Of a DNA stretch of 64,000 nucleotides, positions 12,901-24,060 are shown in pieces. The stretch is from the NCBI GenBank assembly GCA_013397695.1, contig VYZI01000029.1:4384680-4448679 (forward strand), written 5' to 3'. The stretch is from Centropus unirufus (taxonomy: Eukaryota; Chordata; Aves; Cuculiformes; Centropidae). The number at the start of each line of letters is the position of its first letter. The stretch's first letter is position 1. The translations under genes and the position numbers were made by a program. The notes beneath the pieces are model-generated. The model ran no database searches. It was not told where the DNA came from and saw only the letters and a program-made list of their open reading frames with translations.

Positions 12901-15900
12901 ATCTCATTACAGCATTCATTGTGCTTTTATTTCTAGAACTGTATTTGGAAGAGATTAGTGACCAGATAATAGAGGTTGACAGAGAATGTCAAACGGATGA
13001 ATTTTTGGACAGACCACCCACACCACTCTTCATACCAGCCAAAACAGGAATAGATGTCGCCACGCAAATAGAAGAAGGAGAGGTATGAAGTGAAGTTAGG
13101 TCTGCAAGTACTATCAAGACATGTCTCCTATACAAGACACGTTTCTAATACAGCATTGAGGTAGAAACAGAAAGGAAGTTATCCTCACAGAACATGGAAA
13201 AAAAAGTCCCCAATGTCTGCTGTAAGGTTAAGCGTAAAATTAAGGAAGGTGCTTCTGCGTATGCACTGGTTCTGCTACTTTCAGATAAGAACTTCAAAGC
13301 TGAGAATTGTTCTCCCCTGTAGAAACACTGTCCAGCCTGAGAAGGGGTTGGGAACCCAGAGGTGAGCAGAAATAGGGTCCAGTTGACTATGCTTCTCCCT
13401 GGCAGCCCCCATAGTGGCTGTGGCAGGGTGAATGGTGTCTTACCCCAGCCCACTCATCTCTTAGCCCCCAGCTGCGTTCATGCTGCTTGCCTTTACCCAC
13501 ACCGCCTCCTGCCACTCTTCTCAGCCCTGTCTTCAGCACATGGGATTTGTTCATCCTTCTTTTCTCCTTGCCAAGACGCTAAGACTGGTGGTGATCAAGA
13601 GGCATTTATCTCTGTTTCATTGACTCTCATCCTCAGTTGTTTGACTTTGACATCGAAGTCAAGCCAATGCTGGAAGTGTTGATTGGAAAAACGATTGAGC
13701 AAGCTTTGCTGGAAGTGATGGAAGAAGAAGAGCTGGCCGAGTTGTGGGCACGTCAGCGTGCCTATGCAGAGCTGCGTAACGCAGAGCTTGCTGAAGCACA
13801 GCGCCTGGAAGAGCAGGACAGGCGATACAGAGAAGAGAAGGTAGGATTTCCTAAGAGCAGAACGGGTCTGTCTGAATGCTTATCAGAAGAGAAACCTTTT
13901 CCAGTAATGAAAGTCAAGCTTTGAATAAGCTAGATGTACCCAAAAGGGTGTTTGCAAGTTTAATATTCCTCAGAGTATGTTGGTGCCATTCAGCTACACT
14001 CTGCCATTTGCTCTCATACACTAGCATCATGGTGTTGCGTTTATTTATTAAACAGTCACGCTCCAGTGACCTGGTGTACTTGGATACCTGATCAAGAGGC
14101 CAAACCCAACAGTACCCTTGGTACCTGGTGTAGCTGTTACTCAAGCCTTTTCATTATAATTATTGCTAAATGAACAGATGCAGAGCCTGGAAGAGAGAGA
14201 GGTATCCCCTAGTCTTTTACACTCAATGCGTTGCACCTACTCTATGTACACACATATCTCCCAAGATCTCCAAGTGTTAAGCTATATTAGTACCACCTAG
14301 TAAATAGAAAGGGCCAGTCTTAATTACTTGCTATTCATCAGCCTTATATATTTTGGGGTTTTTTTCTGATGTTTTCCTGAACCAATTTGAGTTTTAATCT
14401 TTACTTACTTCAAATAGGATATAAAACAGGAAAAACTAAATGTTCAGGAAATCCTGGCCCAACTTCATCTCTTCTCAAGGCCAACAATCAGCTTCATTTG
14501 CAATAATTAAAATTCATTTATTTAAATAAAAACGTGACGCACAGCGTCATGAGATCAATGCATACTAAGATATCAGAGGAGCGTTTCATTTGGTAGGCTA
14601 CAGGGCCCTTACTTTACTGACTTGCCCAAATCAGAAAAGGTATAACAGGGAAACAGGTTTCCTTCTTGTCTTTGTGGATTTTAATACTCCATAGATTGAG
14701 GACCAGCTTGCTTTCAAGTACTTGTTCACAAGACATTTTTGTGGAAGTTACAGGTCATAAGTATGAGTATTCTTATCTTTGCTGTCAATGACTCTCACAC
14801 TGTTATAATTTTTCAAAGTCTAGATCTAAAGAGTAATGGTTAATGGCCTGAAAGTTTTACCTACGATATTTTTGTCCTGGTTTCAGCTGAGATAGAGTTC
14901 ATTTTCTTCCCAGTAGCTGCTCTGTTTTGGATTTAGTATGACAATAAAGTTGATAACACCTATTGTTTTAGTTGTTGCTACATAATGTTTAAGCTTGGCT
15001 GGGATAGAGTTAATCTTCCCAGCAGCCCCTGTGTGTTAAGAATTAGTATGAGAAGAACATTGATAATATACAGGTGGCTTTAGTTCTTGCTGAGAAACTA
15101 CCGACTTTTTGAGTTTCTTATGCTCTGCTAGTGAGCAGGTGTACAAGGAGCTGGAAGGCAGCATAGCCCGGCAGCTGAGCCAAGCTGGCCAGGGAGATAT
15201 TCCATGCTGTATAACATCATGTTCAGTATATTAACAAGAAGTTGGCCAGGGATCAGGGTTCACTGCTCGGGTATCACTGCTTAGGGATGGGCTGGGTATT
15301 AGTTGTCGGGTGGTGAGCAATTCTCTGTGCATAACTTGCGTTTTTTATGTCCTGTTATTACTATCATTGTTTAACTGTCTTCCTTTGATGCCCTATTAAG
15401 CTATCTTTATCTATTAAACTATCTTTATCTCTACCCACGAGTCTTCCTTTTTACTTGATTCTTCACCACAGCCCATGGAAAGGGCTGGGGTGGGGGGTGT
15501 GAGAGAATGACTGCATAGTCCTACTTGCCGGCTGGAGTTAAAACCACAATATTTGTCTTGACAGGAACGTCGCAAACGCCAGCACATTCAAATGCTGCAG
15601 AAACAGAAAGAGACCTCAGAGAAAATTGCAGCTCGGGCATTCACTCAGCGTTACCTGGCTGATCTCATTCCCTCAGTCTTCAAAAGTCTTCATGAGAGTG
15701 GATATTTTTATGACCCTATAGAAAGAGGTTTGTCTTTATTTTTTATAATGTGTGAACTGACTAATATAGAGGTCAGAACAACCATAAAACATAGTTTATT
15801 TTTCAATGATTTAGAAGATTTTATTCATTTAAATTTGTGGCTGAAGAGAGAGTTTCCAAACTCAAATTTCTAAAACAAACATTATTGCTCATTTGTACAA

Positions 15901-18421
15901 GTTGTCAAGAATAAGCAAGAGCAGACAGTGTTACAATGCAAAAAGCTGCTTTTGAATTGGAGAGAAATAAATGGGTGGTGAGGATCGGTAGAACAGTGAG
16001 AAAGAGAGAGAGAGAGACCACAGCTTGGGAGTGGATACACTTTCTCCAGAATGAGTCATGCGACAAATGCAGAAGCAGTGTATTTTGCAAACAAGGCAGG
16101 CTTTGGGACCATGGTGTACAAAGAGCATGATTTGAGAAATACAAGAGCAAGAGCTCATTAGTCAGAGGGAACAAATGCTTTCAGCAGACCAGAAGCCAGA
16201 CGTCGTTGGAAAGCAAGGCAGGAAATGTTATTCTCCTGACTTGTTCAGGATGGTTATTTTCATCTCACTAGAACATTACTGTGTGTCTCATCTGTGCTAG
16301 CCCTTCAAGGGTGCCAGACCCCTTGGAAAATCACTGCAGTTTAGAGGACTCTGGTCTCAGTCCATAACAATGAAGAACCTCAGCAACAGAGGCAGGAAAT
16401 AAGAGACCAAACAACACCTGAGAGATTTCACCTGGCTCTTGCAAAGCAAGTGTCTTTTGGCAAAGATGTTCATCCCTTAATGATCATCGCAAATGAAAAA
16501 CAACCCCAAGATCCTGTCCCTCCTCCTTAATTAAAAGGTTTTTGTCTTTCTTCCTTCCTGCTAAATGCTTACAGATATTGAGACAGAATTCCTTCCATGG
16601 CTGATGACAGAAGTGGAAGAAACACTAGAGAGGAAGGTTCTGGGGAGGACAATGCTTGACTGTAAGTTACCAAAACGCATAATGTAATCTGGGCTGCTTG
16701 ATAGTTTTCATTGTTTTTTCCCCAGTCAGAACAAATGTCACATTTACAGTTACCGTGGTTTAAGGCAACAGGTGTCATTTTAGCAAGAACTCCAAGTACC
16801 CATGAATTTTTGTGTTTTTTTTTTTTTTTACTATATTAAAGCATTTTTAATGTTGGAAAACTTTACTATACAACTCAAGGTAATGATTTTCAGCTGAAAT
16901 AATAGAAGCTTGCCCTCTCTCTGATGGCTTTATACTATTTGATATGTGTTGATGCTGGGATATGCAGTATATTTGCAGAATGAAATGTAGGAGCAGAATG
17001 GTTAAAAATAACCCCACTAACTCTTTTCTCTGCTATAAAACTTTCTCATGAATTACTTTTTCTCATTCTTTTTACACAGCCACCATTGCTGTGCTGTTCT
17101 CTGTAGCATGCTTGATTGTGCCAGTGAGAACAGAAAAGCCCATCCTGTCCACAGCTGTGTGTATTCCATGAAAGTCTCTCAATGGGTTTGTGTAAGCTCT
17201 CTGAGCTTTGGAATCAGATGTTCATCCTCCATGAAAGGAGAAGAGAGTGATAGTCATAGAACATGTTTCACTGAGAAGTTAGTAATTCTTTTCATCAAAA
17301 CAAGGGCTTACCTTTTCAGCAGTCAATAATCATGTTCTTGCTTCTTTTGGGCTAGTTCAAGCTAAGTAGTCGAGTTTTGTTAGTAGTCAGTCTTCCAAGG
17401 CTCCAGTTGAAAGTCCTGATCAGCCTAAACTTTTTGTTGCATACAAACACAAAATTGTGATGAATGCATGCCCACCATGGTGGTCCTAGGTCAAACCACT
17501 TTTTATATTTGCATTGTATCTTCCATTTCTATGGTTTTCCTCTGTCTGTGATTTTGGGTTTGAATTACAATTGTGTTTGTTTCCTTTGGATTTATGTTAA
17601 GTTTAACCAGGATTCTTTGTTAAAGTATAATTCAGATAATTGCAGCTGTTCTGCTAGGTATTTATCCTATGTTATATGTACCAGTGTGTACATTCAAGGA
17701 TCACTTCTTCATGTAGCTCTTTGGAAAGGCCGGAATTCTCTCTCCTTTCATCTAGGTATTGGATGTGACTACGGAATAAACACCCCAAAGACAATGTTGC
17801 TGTAGGATACACTATTGATAAGAGCATCTATAATATTCCTGTTACGTCTTTCTATTTAATTTTTTAACCAGGTACTGTAGTCTTGCACCAGTTCCAACAA
17901 TCAACAAAACAATCCAGGTGAACTCTTTCAAATCACTGCTTTCAGAGTAAACTGCTCGTTTGGCTGGAACTGGGCTACAGGAGCAGGGATAGTTTTTGTC
18001 ATTCAACTATTTTTAGTGGGTTTTTGTTTCCCCCTGTTTAAGAAGGTATAGGTCAGTAATGTATAAAATAACATCAAAGTATAGCTTCTTTCCTCCATGT
18101 TTGTTAATGGTGGCTTTCTCTGTTTCAGCCTTGATTTGTACAGTGGTTGAAAGACGTTTAGATGCGTTTAGCCATAAACCTCCGTCTAACCAGACAGAGG
18201 CACCAGATGAAGAGCCCAGGACGACTGATGCAGCACCCCAGGAAGCTGCTGAGACACATGTAGCACCCCAGGAAGCCAGTGAGACAGATGCTGCTGACGA
18301 ACCGGTTTCAGGGAAAGAAGAAACTGAACAAACTCTTCCTGAGGAACAGCCTTCAAGTCATGCCTCTTTACAGTTAGAAGAACTGGATGAAGCAGGAACA
18401 GAGGATTTGGAAACTGAGTAA
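9895..18421 (+). CDS. RSPH3: Radial spoke head 3, eight coding exons
   Basis: This protein is a structural part of the radial spoke of the motile-cilium axoneme. It anchors the spoke to outer doublets and is described as an A-kinase anchoring protein; human mutations cause primary ciliary dyskinesia. Coding exons are 9,895-9,980, 10,310-10,370, 11,487-11,628, 12,937-13,082, 13,637-13,840, 15,565-15,727, 16,575-16,661 and 18,129-18,421. All introns are GT-AG, phases join cleanly, and the total is 393 codons plus stop. The Radial_spoke_3 core spans roughly residues 90-310. The helix 'TIEQALLEVMEEEELAELWA' (about 164-183) is the amphipathic, acidic segment typical of the family and leads into a coiled coil to about residue 235. 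The tail is acidic and low-complexity. The start was chosen because 'MLPTYTYCSRPQALP' resembles the family N-terminus, though the frame stays open upstream. Confidence 0.95.
10121..10258 (+). mobile_element. CR1 3' fragment in RSPH3 intron 1
   Basis: Sense CR1 3' end: 'tccctggaaacggtcgaggc', 'gagcagcctggtctggttga', then 'cttctaacccaaaccattcc' and a degenerate 'ggttctatggtttttatgat' tail. It lies between the CpG island and exon 2, in the same orientation as the gene. Confidence 0.85.
10310..10370 (+). CDS. RSPH3: RSPH3 exon 2
   Basis: Encodes 'LIYNRRVLRGNTYALEFLPA' after completing a proline codon. Acceptor CTTCCTTCCACCAG and donor GCG|GTATGT. This N-terminal segment is characteristic of vertebrate RSPH3. 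Confidence 0.9.
10892..10916. repeat. Perfect 11-bp inverted repeat with 3-base loop
   Basis: TTTCCACAAAG and its exact reverse complement CTTTGTGGAAA flank TTA in RSPH3 intron 2. It would form a small hairpin in DNA or pre-mRNA. No function is evident. Confidence 0.7.
11487..11628 (+). CDS. RSPH3: RSPH3 exon 3
   Basis: Encodes 47 codons beginning 'NTHLHPFEIRSQSEAWKR' and ending 'EHVHVQT', plus one base. Acceptor CATTCCCACTCAG and donor ACAG|GTAAAG. Confidence 0.93.
11629..12936 (+). other. RSPH3 intron 3
   Basis: A 1.3-kb AT-rich intron. I see no second gene, repeat family or alternative exon in it. Confidence 0.7.
12937..13082 (+). CDS. RSPH3: RSPH3 exon 4
   Basis: Encodes 'LYLEEISDQIIEVDRECQTD' followed by 'EFLDRPPTPLFIPAKTGIDV' and ends 'ATQIEEGE'. 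The 'ECQTD...FLDRP.TP.FIPAKTG.D..TQI' pattern is diagnostic of the radial spoke 3 core. Acceptor TTTATTTCTAG and donor GAG|GTATGA. Confidence 0.95.
13637..13840 (+). CDS. RSPH3: RSPH3 exon 5
   Basis: Sixty-eight codons, in phase at both ends. It carries 'LFDFDIEVKPMLEVLIGK', the acidic amphipathic helix and the start of a long Glu/Arg-rich coiled coil ('LEEQDRRYREEK'). Donor AAG|GTAGGA. The family is known to bind protein kinase A regulatory subunit through such a helix; binding here is inferred. Confidence 0.95.
13841..14872 (+). other. RSPH3 intron 5, part upstream of the LTR
   Basis: About 1 kb of AT-rich intron with no gene or recognised repeat; the solo LTR follows. Confidence 0.65.
14873..15548 (+). 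mobile_element. Solo LTR of an avian ERVL-type retrovirus in RSPH3 intron 5
   Basis: The element runs from TGTCCTGGTTTCAGCTGAGA to GGAGTTAAAACCACA, the ends of a solo LTR family I recognise as widespread in birds. Internal landmarks are 'gctgggatagagttaat', 'gatattccatgctgtataac' and 'tttatctctacccacgagtc'. TG and CA termini are present. The flanking 5-mers ATTTT and ATATT are similar but not identical, so the target duplication is uncertain. An 18-bp tandem duplication (15,393-15,410 and 15,411-15,428) includes ATTAAA at 15,413-15,418. It lies in sense orientation with no internal viral genes, so it is an old recombined remnant. Confidence 0.8.
15565..15727 (+). CDS. RSPH3: RSPH3 exon 6
   Basis: Continues the coiled coil ('ERRKRQHIQMLQKQKETSEK') into the conserved 'ARAFTQRYLADLIPSVFKSL' segment. 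The acceptor TTTGTCTTGACAG starts only about 16 bases after the solo LTR. Donor AGAG|GTTTGT is weaker than its neighbours, and a readthrough frame runs on to a stop at 15,871. Confidence 0.93.
15728..16574 (+). other. RSPH3 intron 6
   Basis: An 850-base intron with a short GA-repeat at about 16,002-16,016. Opposing 60-90 codon open frames here look like chance. No gene seen. Confidence 0.65.
16575..16661 (+). CDS. RSPH3: RSPH3 exon 7
   Basis: Encodes 'DIETEFLPWLMTEVEETLER' then 'KVLGRTMLD'. The 'FLPWL' motif is conserved in radial spoke 3 proteins. Donor T|GTAAGT. It is short and absent from simple open-frame listings of 60 codons or more. Confidence 0.92.
16662..18128 (+). other. RSPH3 intron 7
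   Basis: A 1.47-kb AT-rich intron with a T-tract at about 16,811-16,828. Open frames at 17,048-17,329 and 17,464-17,805 have no motif or splice support and are judged chance. Confidence 0.6.
18129..18421 (+). CDS. RSPH3: RSPH3 exon 8, last coding exon
   Basis: Encodes 'LICTVVERRLDAFSHKPPSN' followed by a Glu/Thr/Ala-rich acidic tail ending 'DLETE' and TAA. The tail contains a duplicated 'APQEA[AS]ET' unit (about 18,231-18,290). Such tails vary in length between species and are probably disordered. Confidence 0.92.
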
Positions 18422-18443
18422 CAACCAGTCAAGTCAGAAAGTA

Positions 18444-18449
18444 AATAAA
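18444..18449 (+). promoter_or_regulatory. RSPH3 polyadenylation signal
   Basis: AATAAA lies 23 bases after the stop codon. A later ATTAAA near 18,546 is an alternative with more normal spacing for a 3' UTR. Confidence 0.55.
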
Positions 18450-19199
18450 ATGAATGGCTTAGCTGAAATAAGAAACCAATTCCTATGTGTTTACAAGTAT
18501 TATACTCTCACCATGCTGAAGGATGAACCTAAGCAACAGTAGAGCATTAAAGTGTGTTTCCCATATGCTGACATTATTGATTCCAGGCTGTAAGAATCAA
18601 GAGAAAGGTTACTACTGCAATGGATGGCAGTGAAATTCTATCCCCTCCTACACAATCCAATCCATAAAAATCCTGGGCTGTTTACAGCTGAAAAATAAGG
18701 TTGTCCCACACCCCATGCTAGAGGTCATGACAAGGACATTGAGAGCATCCTAATAACCTTTGCAAAAGCTTTGATAACATTCTCAGAACAGAATTTCCTT
18801 ACTTTACCTATTCTGAAAGGTAGCTGTACTTAGATAAATTTATTTTCATTCATGTTCACTCTCTTGATTAATTGGGATGGGCATCTAAGCAAGTAATAGA
18901 ACAAAGGCTGTTATCTCTGAAGACCTCTGAAGGTCTCCAGGTTCAAAGAGTTATCTGCCTCTGGAATTTCTGCCAGCGTAAAATTCTTCCCGGCCTCTTG
19001 GCTCCTGAAGCACTGATGAAGTGCTGGAGCCACATGCTAAGTCCAGTTTTCTTTGTAATTGCCCTTTCCTGTTGGTTCGCTGGAAGTTGGGAAGATTCAG
19101 CAGCAGGGATGGTAAGCTCTACAGCTGAGCACCAGATTGAGGCAGGCAGGTTAGGAAAGAGTCTGGGCTGCGCAATTCCTGACTCCCAGAAGTGACAGC
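18450..19199. other. Possible RSPH3 3' UTR, then intergenic
   Basis: May include the 3' UTR if the downstream signal is used. No other exon or RNA gene is seen. Confidence 0.45.
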
Positions 19200-20350
19200 T
19201 TTTAAATGGCAGATGGACGTGGTGCATCGGAAGGGTGTGATGAGCCAGTCTGTGAGGCAGTTTGAGTAGGCAAGGGCATGCAGTGAAGGCAAGTAGGGAC
19301 ACCATATGGGCAGGGTGCTGAAAGTCGACCAGAAGTTCCAGGGAACCACGGTGCCCACTCAGCAGAAAATCAAGGCCTCTCTAAGCTCTGCACCAGCTGT
19401 GGCTGATGCAGCCTCCCAGGCAGAGCCCCAGTGGGTGGATGCTGCTGGTGCTGGATGCAACCAGGTGCTGGGTTGCTGGGTCTGTCCCCCTCTTGCACTG
19501 GTATCGGACACCGGTGGGGAGTTCACGTGTGGGATTTGTGCTCAGGTGGAGGAACTCCTCCGCTTGGTGATGGAACTCAGGGAAGAGGTGAGCAAGCTGA
19601 GGACCATCAGGGAGTGTGAGAGGGAGTTGAACACTGGAATGACACCCTGTGCTCCCTGTCTCAAACCCAACAGGCATCAAAACAGCTTCCCTAAAGAAGA
19701 AAAGATCGGTCATTGTCATAGCGGACTCCTTTCTGAAGGGAACAGAAGGCCCAACCTGCGGAACGGACCCCTTGCTAAAGAAGCAGAAAACCATGCACAA
19801 CAGTAAGGAGAGGGAAAGGGATAAGAGGTAATAGCATAGCTTTCACTTGTCTAGGGAGATGCTGACAGACATGTAGGCTTTGTGGAACAGGCGGTGGCAC
19901 ACAGGCGGCTGGGAGAGACACCCTATCTAAGGCTCAATGTGAGCACCACATCCCTCATACTCCCTTCCCACAGGGAGCCCTCCTGATGCCCTTTCCCTCT
20001 AAACCCCTTTCTCTGGTCTATGTCCCCAGCAGGTGCGTAAGACCACAGGGTGGCCCGCTCTGCATCCACAGTGGCATGGAGGAGTCCTGGAGGTCTGCAG
20101 CTCCTGGTCACCGCTCAGAATCACAGCAGCATCCCTCGAGTGTGGGGGTGGGTGCAAGGGGATAGGAGAGGAAACAGAGGGAGACGACACCACAGGCACT
20201 AGAGGGCAGGACAGGCCACAGCAATCCCACCGTGGAGACAGGTAGAAAGACACTGATGTCACCTATTGCACATCCTCCCCCAGTGACACCCATCTGGACT
20301 CTCCTCCTATGCTAAGTCTCAAAGGCATCCACATTGTGCATAATCTATAA
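19200..20350 (+). mobile_element. Decayed CR1 ORF1 region
   Basis: Around 19,540-19,640 the frame gives 'QVEELLRLVMELREEVSKLR', the coiled-coil segment of CR1 ORF1 after a CxxC motif. In a shifted frame, 19,697-19,780 gives 'KKRSVIVIADSFLKGTEGPT', corresponding to the esterase-like block I of CR1 ORF1 (usually GDSLLRGTE). The frame shift between the two, and Gly to Ala before the catalytic Asp-Ser, show it is broken. The outer limits are approximate. Confidence 0.75.
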
Positions 20351-20404
20351 CACAAGGACCCAACACTTAGGGTCACACAACACGGTCCACAGGGATTAGG
20401 GAAT

Positions 20405-20560
20405 GGAATCATGGGATGGTTTGGATTGGAAGGGACCTAAAGACCATTCAGTTCCAAGCCCCTGCCATGGGCAGGGAGACCAGGTTTCTCAAAGCCCCAT
20501 TCAACCTGGCCTTGAACACTTCCAGTGATGAGGCATCTAGAACTTCTCTAGGTTTCAGGG
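20405..20560 (-). mobile_element. CR1 3' fragment
   Basis: Antisense CR1 3' end: 'gaatcatgggatggtttgga', 'agttccaagcccctgccatg' and 'ttgaacacttccagtgatga'. It is only about 155 bases long and non-coding. Confidence 0.85.
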
Positions 20561-22449
20561 CTTTCTGACTGCAGCTGCTGAGTGTTTCCATGCCGTGTCT
20601 CATGGCATGGGTGCAATCCTTTCAAAAAGTTCGGCAGAGCTGTTTCAGCCTGTCCTCTGAATGAAACTGGAGGCAAAAAATATACTCCCTACATGTATTC
20701 AACCGTCTTTTCAGATGATAAGGAACTTGATAAGCAACTCCAAGCAAATCTGTGTGTTGCAACCAGGATGCAGACTTCTGAGCGCTTACTCCCAGAACCA
20801 TCAGAAACCGCGCACAAAGCTTATTTTGGTACTGATCTGTGTCCAAAGGACCGCTAGTAGCATGAAGGAGTTGAGCTGATACCTCTTCTAGGCGCACTTG
20901 GGCTGGGTACCTGTCAGTAAAACTCCCAGGCAGCAGCCTGGGTGCGCAGTGAGGCTTCCTGTCTTTGTGTTTTATCAAAAACAGCTGGTTACAAGGTGAC
21001 TGTGTACGCTCGGTTTCCATCTATTGGTTTCTCTGCAAAGAGCCAAAGCATCAATCGAACAACTGGCTCAACTGTTTAGTACCGTGTTACTTCAGCACCT
21101 GCCTGAGAAGTGGCAAAGACATTGAGACTTACTGCCTGGCCCTAATTCGGTTTGGGGATCCTCTTGGTATTGATGGACCAAACTGGGCACGTTTCTTCAT
21201 TGCCTCCTGACAGACTGAGAGCATTTTGTTGAACCTGAAATTCATGGCTGCTGTGCTGCTAGCAGAAATCATGAGTCCCAAAGAGCATGGGAGATAACAG
21301 ATAAAAAATACTACACCCATAACAGTGTGTCTTCACTTGCTTATATGCCCGTGTTAAACGTGAACCTCACCTTATCCATCTTTAATGGTTACAGCCTTGG
21401 GAGCTGTACATCTTTTTACAGTAGGGCAGTATCTATCACAGCAAAACTGTTTCAGTGGGATTTCTCACTTTGCTTTTCTGGTGTGTGCCAGAAGCTCACT
21501 GTGGCCTGGAGTGTGTTTGCATGCTCTAGCTTTGATGCTGCTTTATTGTGGTACCATTGTAGCAATGAACTGCTCTATGTCACCTCACTCCTCCTCCTCA
21601 GCCCCACCATGAACATTTGGCCTTCTCAAGCTGCCCAGCCCTTGGTTATTAGCATATAATATTAGTATTCATTTATTGTCACTGGCGGGTTACGTTAATA
21701 AACTTGACAGTGAACTGTAGCAGTTGGCGTAGCGGCATACCCCCTGCTGCTGATTGCCGGGGGCTCCATGATTTCTGTCCAAAAGTCTGGCTGAGGCACT
21801 GATGCAATAAGGCTTGAAACTGCCTCTCAAAGATGGCTTTTATCTCTCAGAGTCCCAGCTGCATCTTGCAGCGATGGGCGAGACAAAACATACTGTTAAA
21901 AATGACCCAGCAGTGGAATCAATAGGAATTATGATCCAATCATGCTTTGGCAATTTGAATTATATCTGCTTTAAACATACCTTTTTTAAAGATGATCATG
22001 TTGGAAAGTTGTCACGTGTATGGTGGGCTACTGAGTACATGTAAGAGATTATTTAATAGGCGGATACCAGCAGGTTAACAATACCATTTCAATAAATGGT
22101 ATTTTATCAATAAAATTATTTCATTTGAAACAGAGGTGACATAATACTCCTTTTCTACACGTTCCCAAATCACAACACGGTTAATCACAGGAACACTGAA
22201 AGGTCTATCTAGATTGGACTAACTTAGCCCCCCTATCCACCTGGCCCAACCTTCTCCAAAAGCAGGATCCCAGACTAGGCTGGATTTTGACTGGCTGGGA
22301 TATACCTAGTGCTGCTGAAATGAGCTTGGGGACCTGGCGGTGTGCCACCTGAGCAGCATTGCCTTTTGTAGCTGTGTAGGCAAACCACGTCCCACCTCGT
22401 GTCAGCAAAAACATAGCCAAGAAATCAAGGGATGCCCCGATTCCGTCCT
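20561..22449. other. Intergenic, no gene seen
   Basis: Open frames of up to 132 codons on both strands overlap without splice support or motif. I recognise no exon of a neighbouring gene. Confidence 0.45.
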
Positions 22450-22620
22450 GTTGGCACATGTTGGTCCAAGCCTGGAGGACTGAGCTCAGCTGCAGCCTTC
22501 CTCAGTTCAAGAGAGACATCAGAAAGTTGGAGAGCGTCCTGCGGAGGGCCACAGGGATGGTTCAAAGTGGAGAACTTGCCACGGGAAACAAGACTGAGGG
22601 GATTCTTAATGCTGTGAGGT
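22450..22620 (+). mobile_element. CR1 fragment
   Basis: Sense CR1 ORF2 3' region: 'agttcaagagagacatcaga', 'agttggagagcgtcctgcgg' and 'agggccacagggatggttca' match the usual 'tacaagagagacatgga...gagggccac' stretch. It lies at the edge of the second CpG island. Confidence 0.7.
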
Positions 22621-22639
22621 GTCTTCCTCGGAAGCCACC

Positions 22640-24060
22640 ACCAGCCACCAGTGCGGGCGAGGGGCGCGGTGCCCGGATCCTCACAGGCACTGGCGGCGCG
22701 GGCGGTGGGAAAGCCGCGGGCAGGGATACTTTTAACTAGTTTCCCGGCAGCGCCGTTGCAGGAGGAGCCCTCGGGAACCCGCGGCGGAGCCTCTTCCNNN
22801 NNNNNNNNNNNNNNNNNNNNNNNNNNNNNNNNNNNNNNNNNNNNNNNNNNNNNNNNNNNNNNNNNNNNNNNNNNNNNNNNNNNNNNNNNNNNNNNNNNNN
22901 NNNNNNNNNNNNNNNNNNNNNNNNNNNNNNNNNNNNNNNNNNNNNNNNNNNNNNNNNNNNNNNNNNNNNNNNNNNNNNNNNNNNNNNNNNNNNNNNNNNN
23001 NNNNNNNNNNNNNNNNNNNNNNNNNNNNNNNNNNNNNNNNNNNNNNNNNNNNNNNNNNNNNNNNNNNNNNNNNNNNNNNNNNNNNNNNNNNNNNNNNNNN
23101 NNNNNNNNNNNNNNNNNNNNNNNNNNNNNNNNNNNNNNNNNNNNNNNNNNNNNNNNNNNNNNNNNNNNNNNNNNNNNNNNNNNNNNNNNNNNNNNNNNNN
23201 NNNNNNNNNNNNNNNNNNNNNNNNNNNNNNNNNNNNNNNNNNNNNNNNNNNNNNNNNNNNNNNNNNNNNNNNNNNNNNNNNNNNNNNNNNNNNNNNNNNN
23301 NNNNNNNNNNNNNNNNNNNNNNNNNNNNNNNNNNNNNNNNNNNNNNNNNNNNNNNNNNNNNNNNNNNNNNNNNNNNNNNNNNNNNNNNNNNNNNNNNNNN
23401 NNNNNNNNNNNNNNNNNNNNNNNNNNNNNNNNNNNNNNNNNNNNNNNNNNNNNNNNNNNNNNNNNNNNNNNNNNNNNNNNNNNNNNNNNNNNNNNNNNNN
23501 NNNNNNNNNNNNNNNNNNNNNNNNNNNNNNNNNNNNNNNNNNNNNNNNNNNNNNNNNNNNNNNNNNNNNNNNNNNNNNNNNNNNNNNNNNNNNNNNNNNN
23601 NNNNNNNNNNNNNNNNNNNNNNNNNNNNNNNNNNNNNNNNNNNNNNNNNNNNNNNNNNNNNNNNNNNNNNNNNNNNNNNNNNNNNNNNNNNNNNNNNNNN
23701 NNNNNNNNNNNCGCCGCCGCCGCAGCGAAGCGAATTGCGCCACACGCGTCCGCCCGCGGGAGGAGACTCCTGACAAATCCATTTATGTTTCCTTTTCCCC
23801 CCTCCTTCAACTTCTCCCGAGCCGCTCTCCCGCTTGTCCTGAGCCGCAGGGTGCGATCGCGTCCCCCGGGGCCGCTACAGCCCCGCTTCCCTCCGGGAAC
23901 AGAAAGTCCTCGGGGCCGGGAGTTACAGGGGGGGCGGGGACACGCGAGCCACTCGCATCTCTTCCCCATTCTCTCATCCCTCCCTTCATCCTTCCCGGGG
24001 GGTGCCCGGGAAAGCGGGGAGGCAGCGGCCCGCGCCTTGGTCACGCTAAAAGTCCGTGTC
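22640..24060 (+). promoter_or_regulatory. CpG island, probable promoter (split by gap)
   Basis: GC-rich, CpG-dense sequence flanks a run of N on both sides, with a CGC trinucleotide run directly after the gap at 23,712. Such islands mark promoters. No recognised coding exon is visible in the known part. The nearest + strand gene downstream is the PRDM-family gene, so this is its likely start, with a possible non-coding first-exon donor near 24,095 (GAAAG|GTGAAT). A bidirectional or minus-strand gene cannot be excluded. Confidence 0.65.
22798..23711. other. Assembly gap, 914 N
   Basis: All bases are unknown. The long open frames that appear to span it are artefacts of unread sequence. Gaps at GC-rich promoters are common in avian assemblies. 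Confidence 1.
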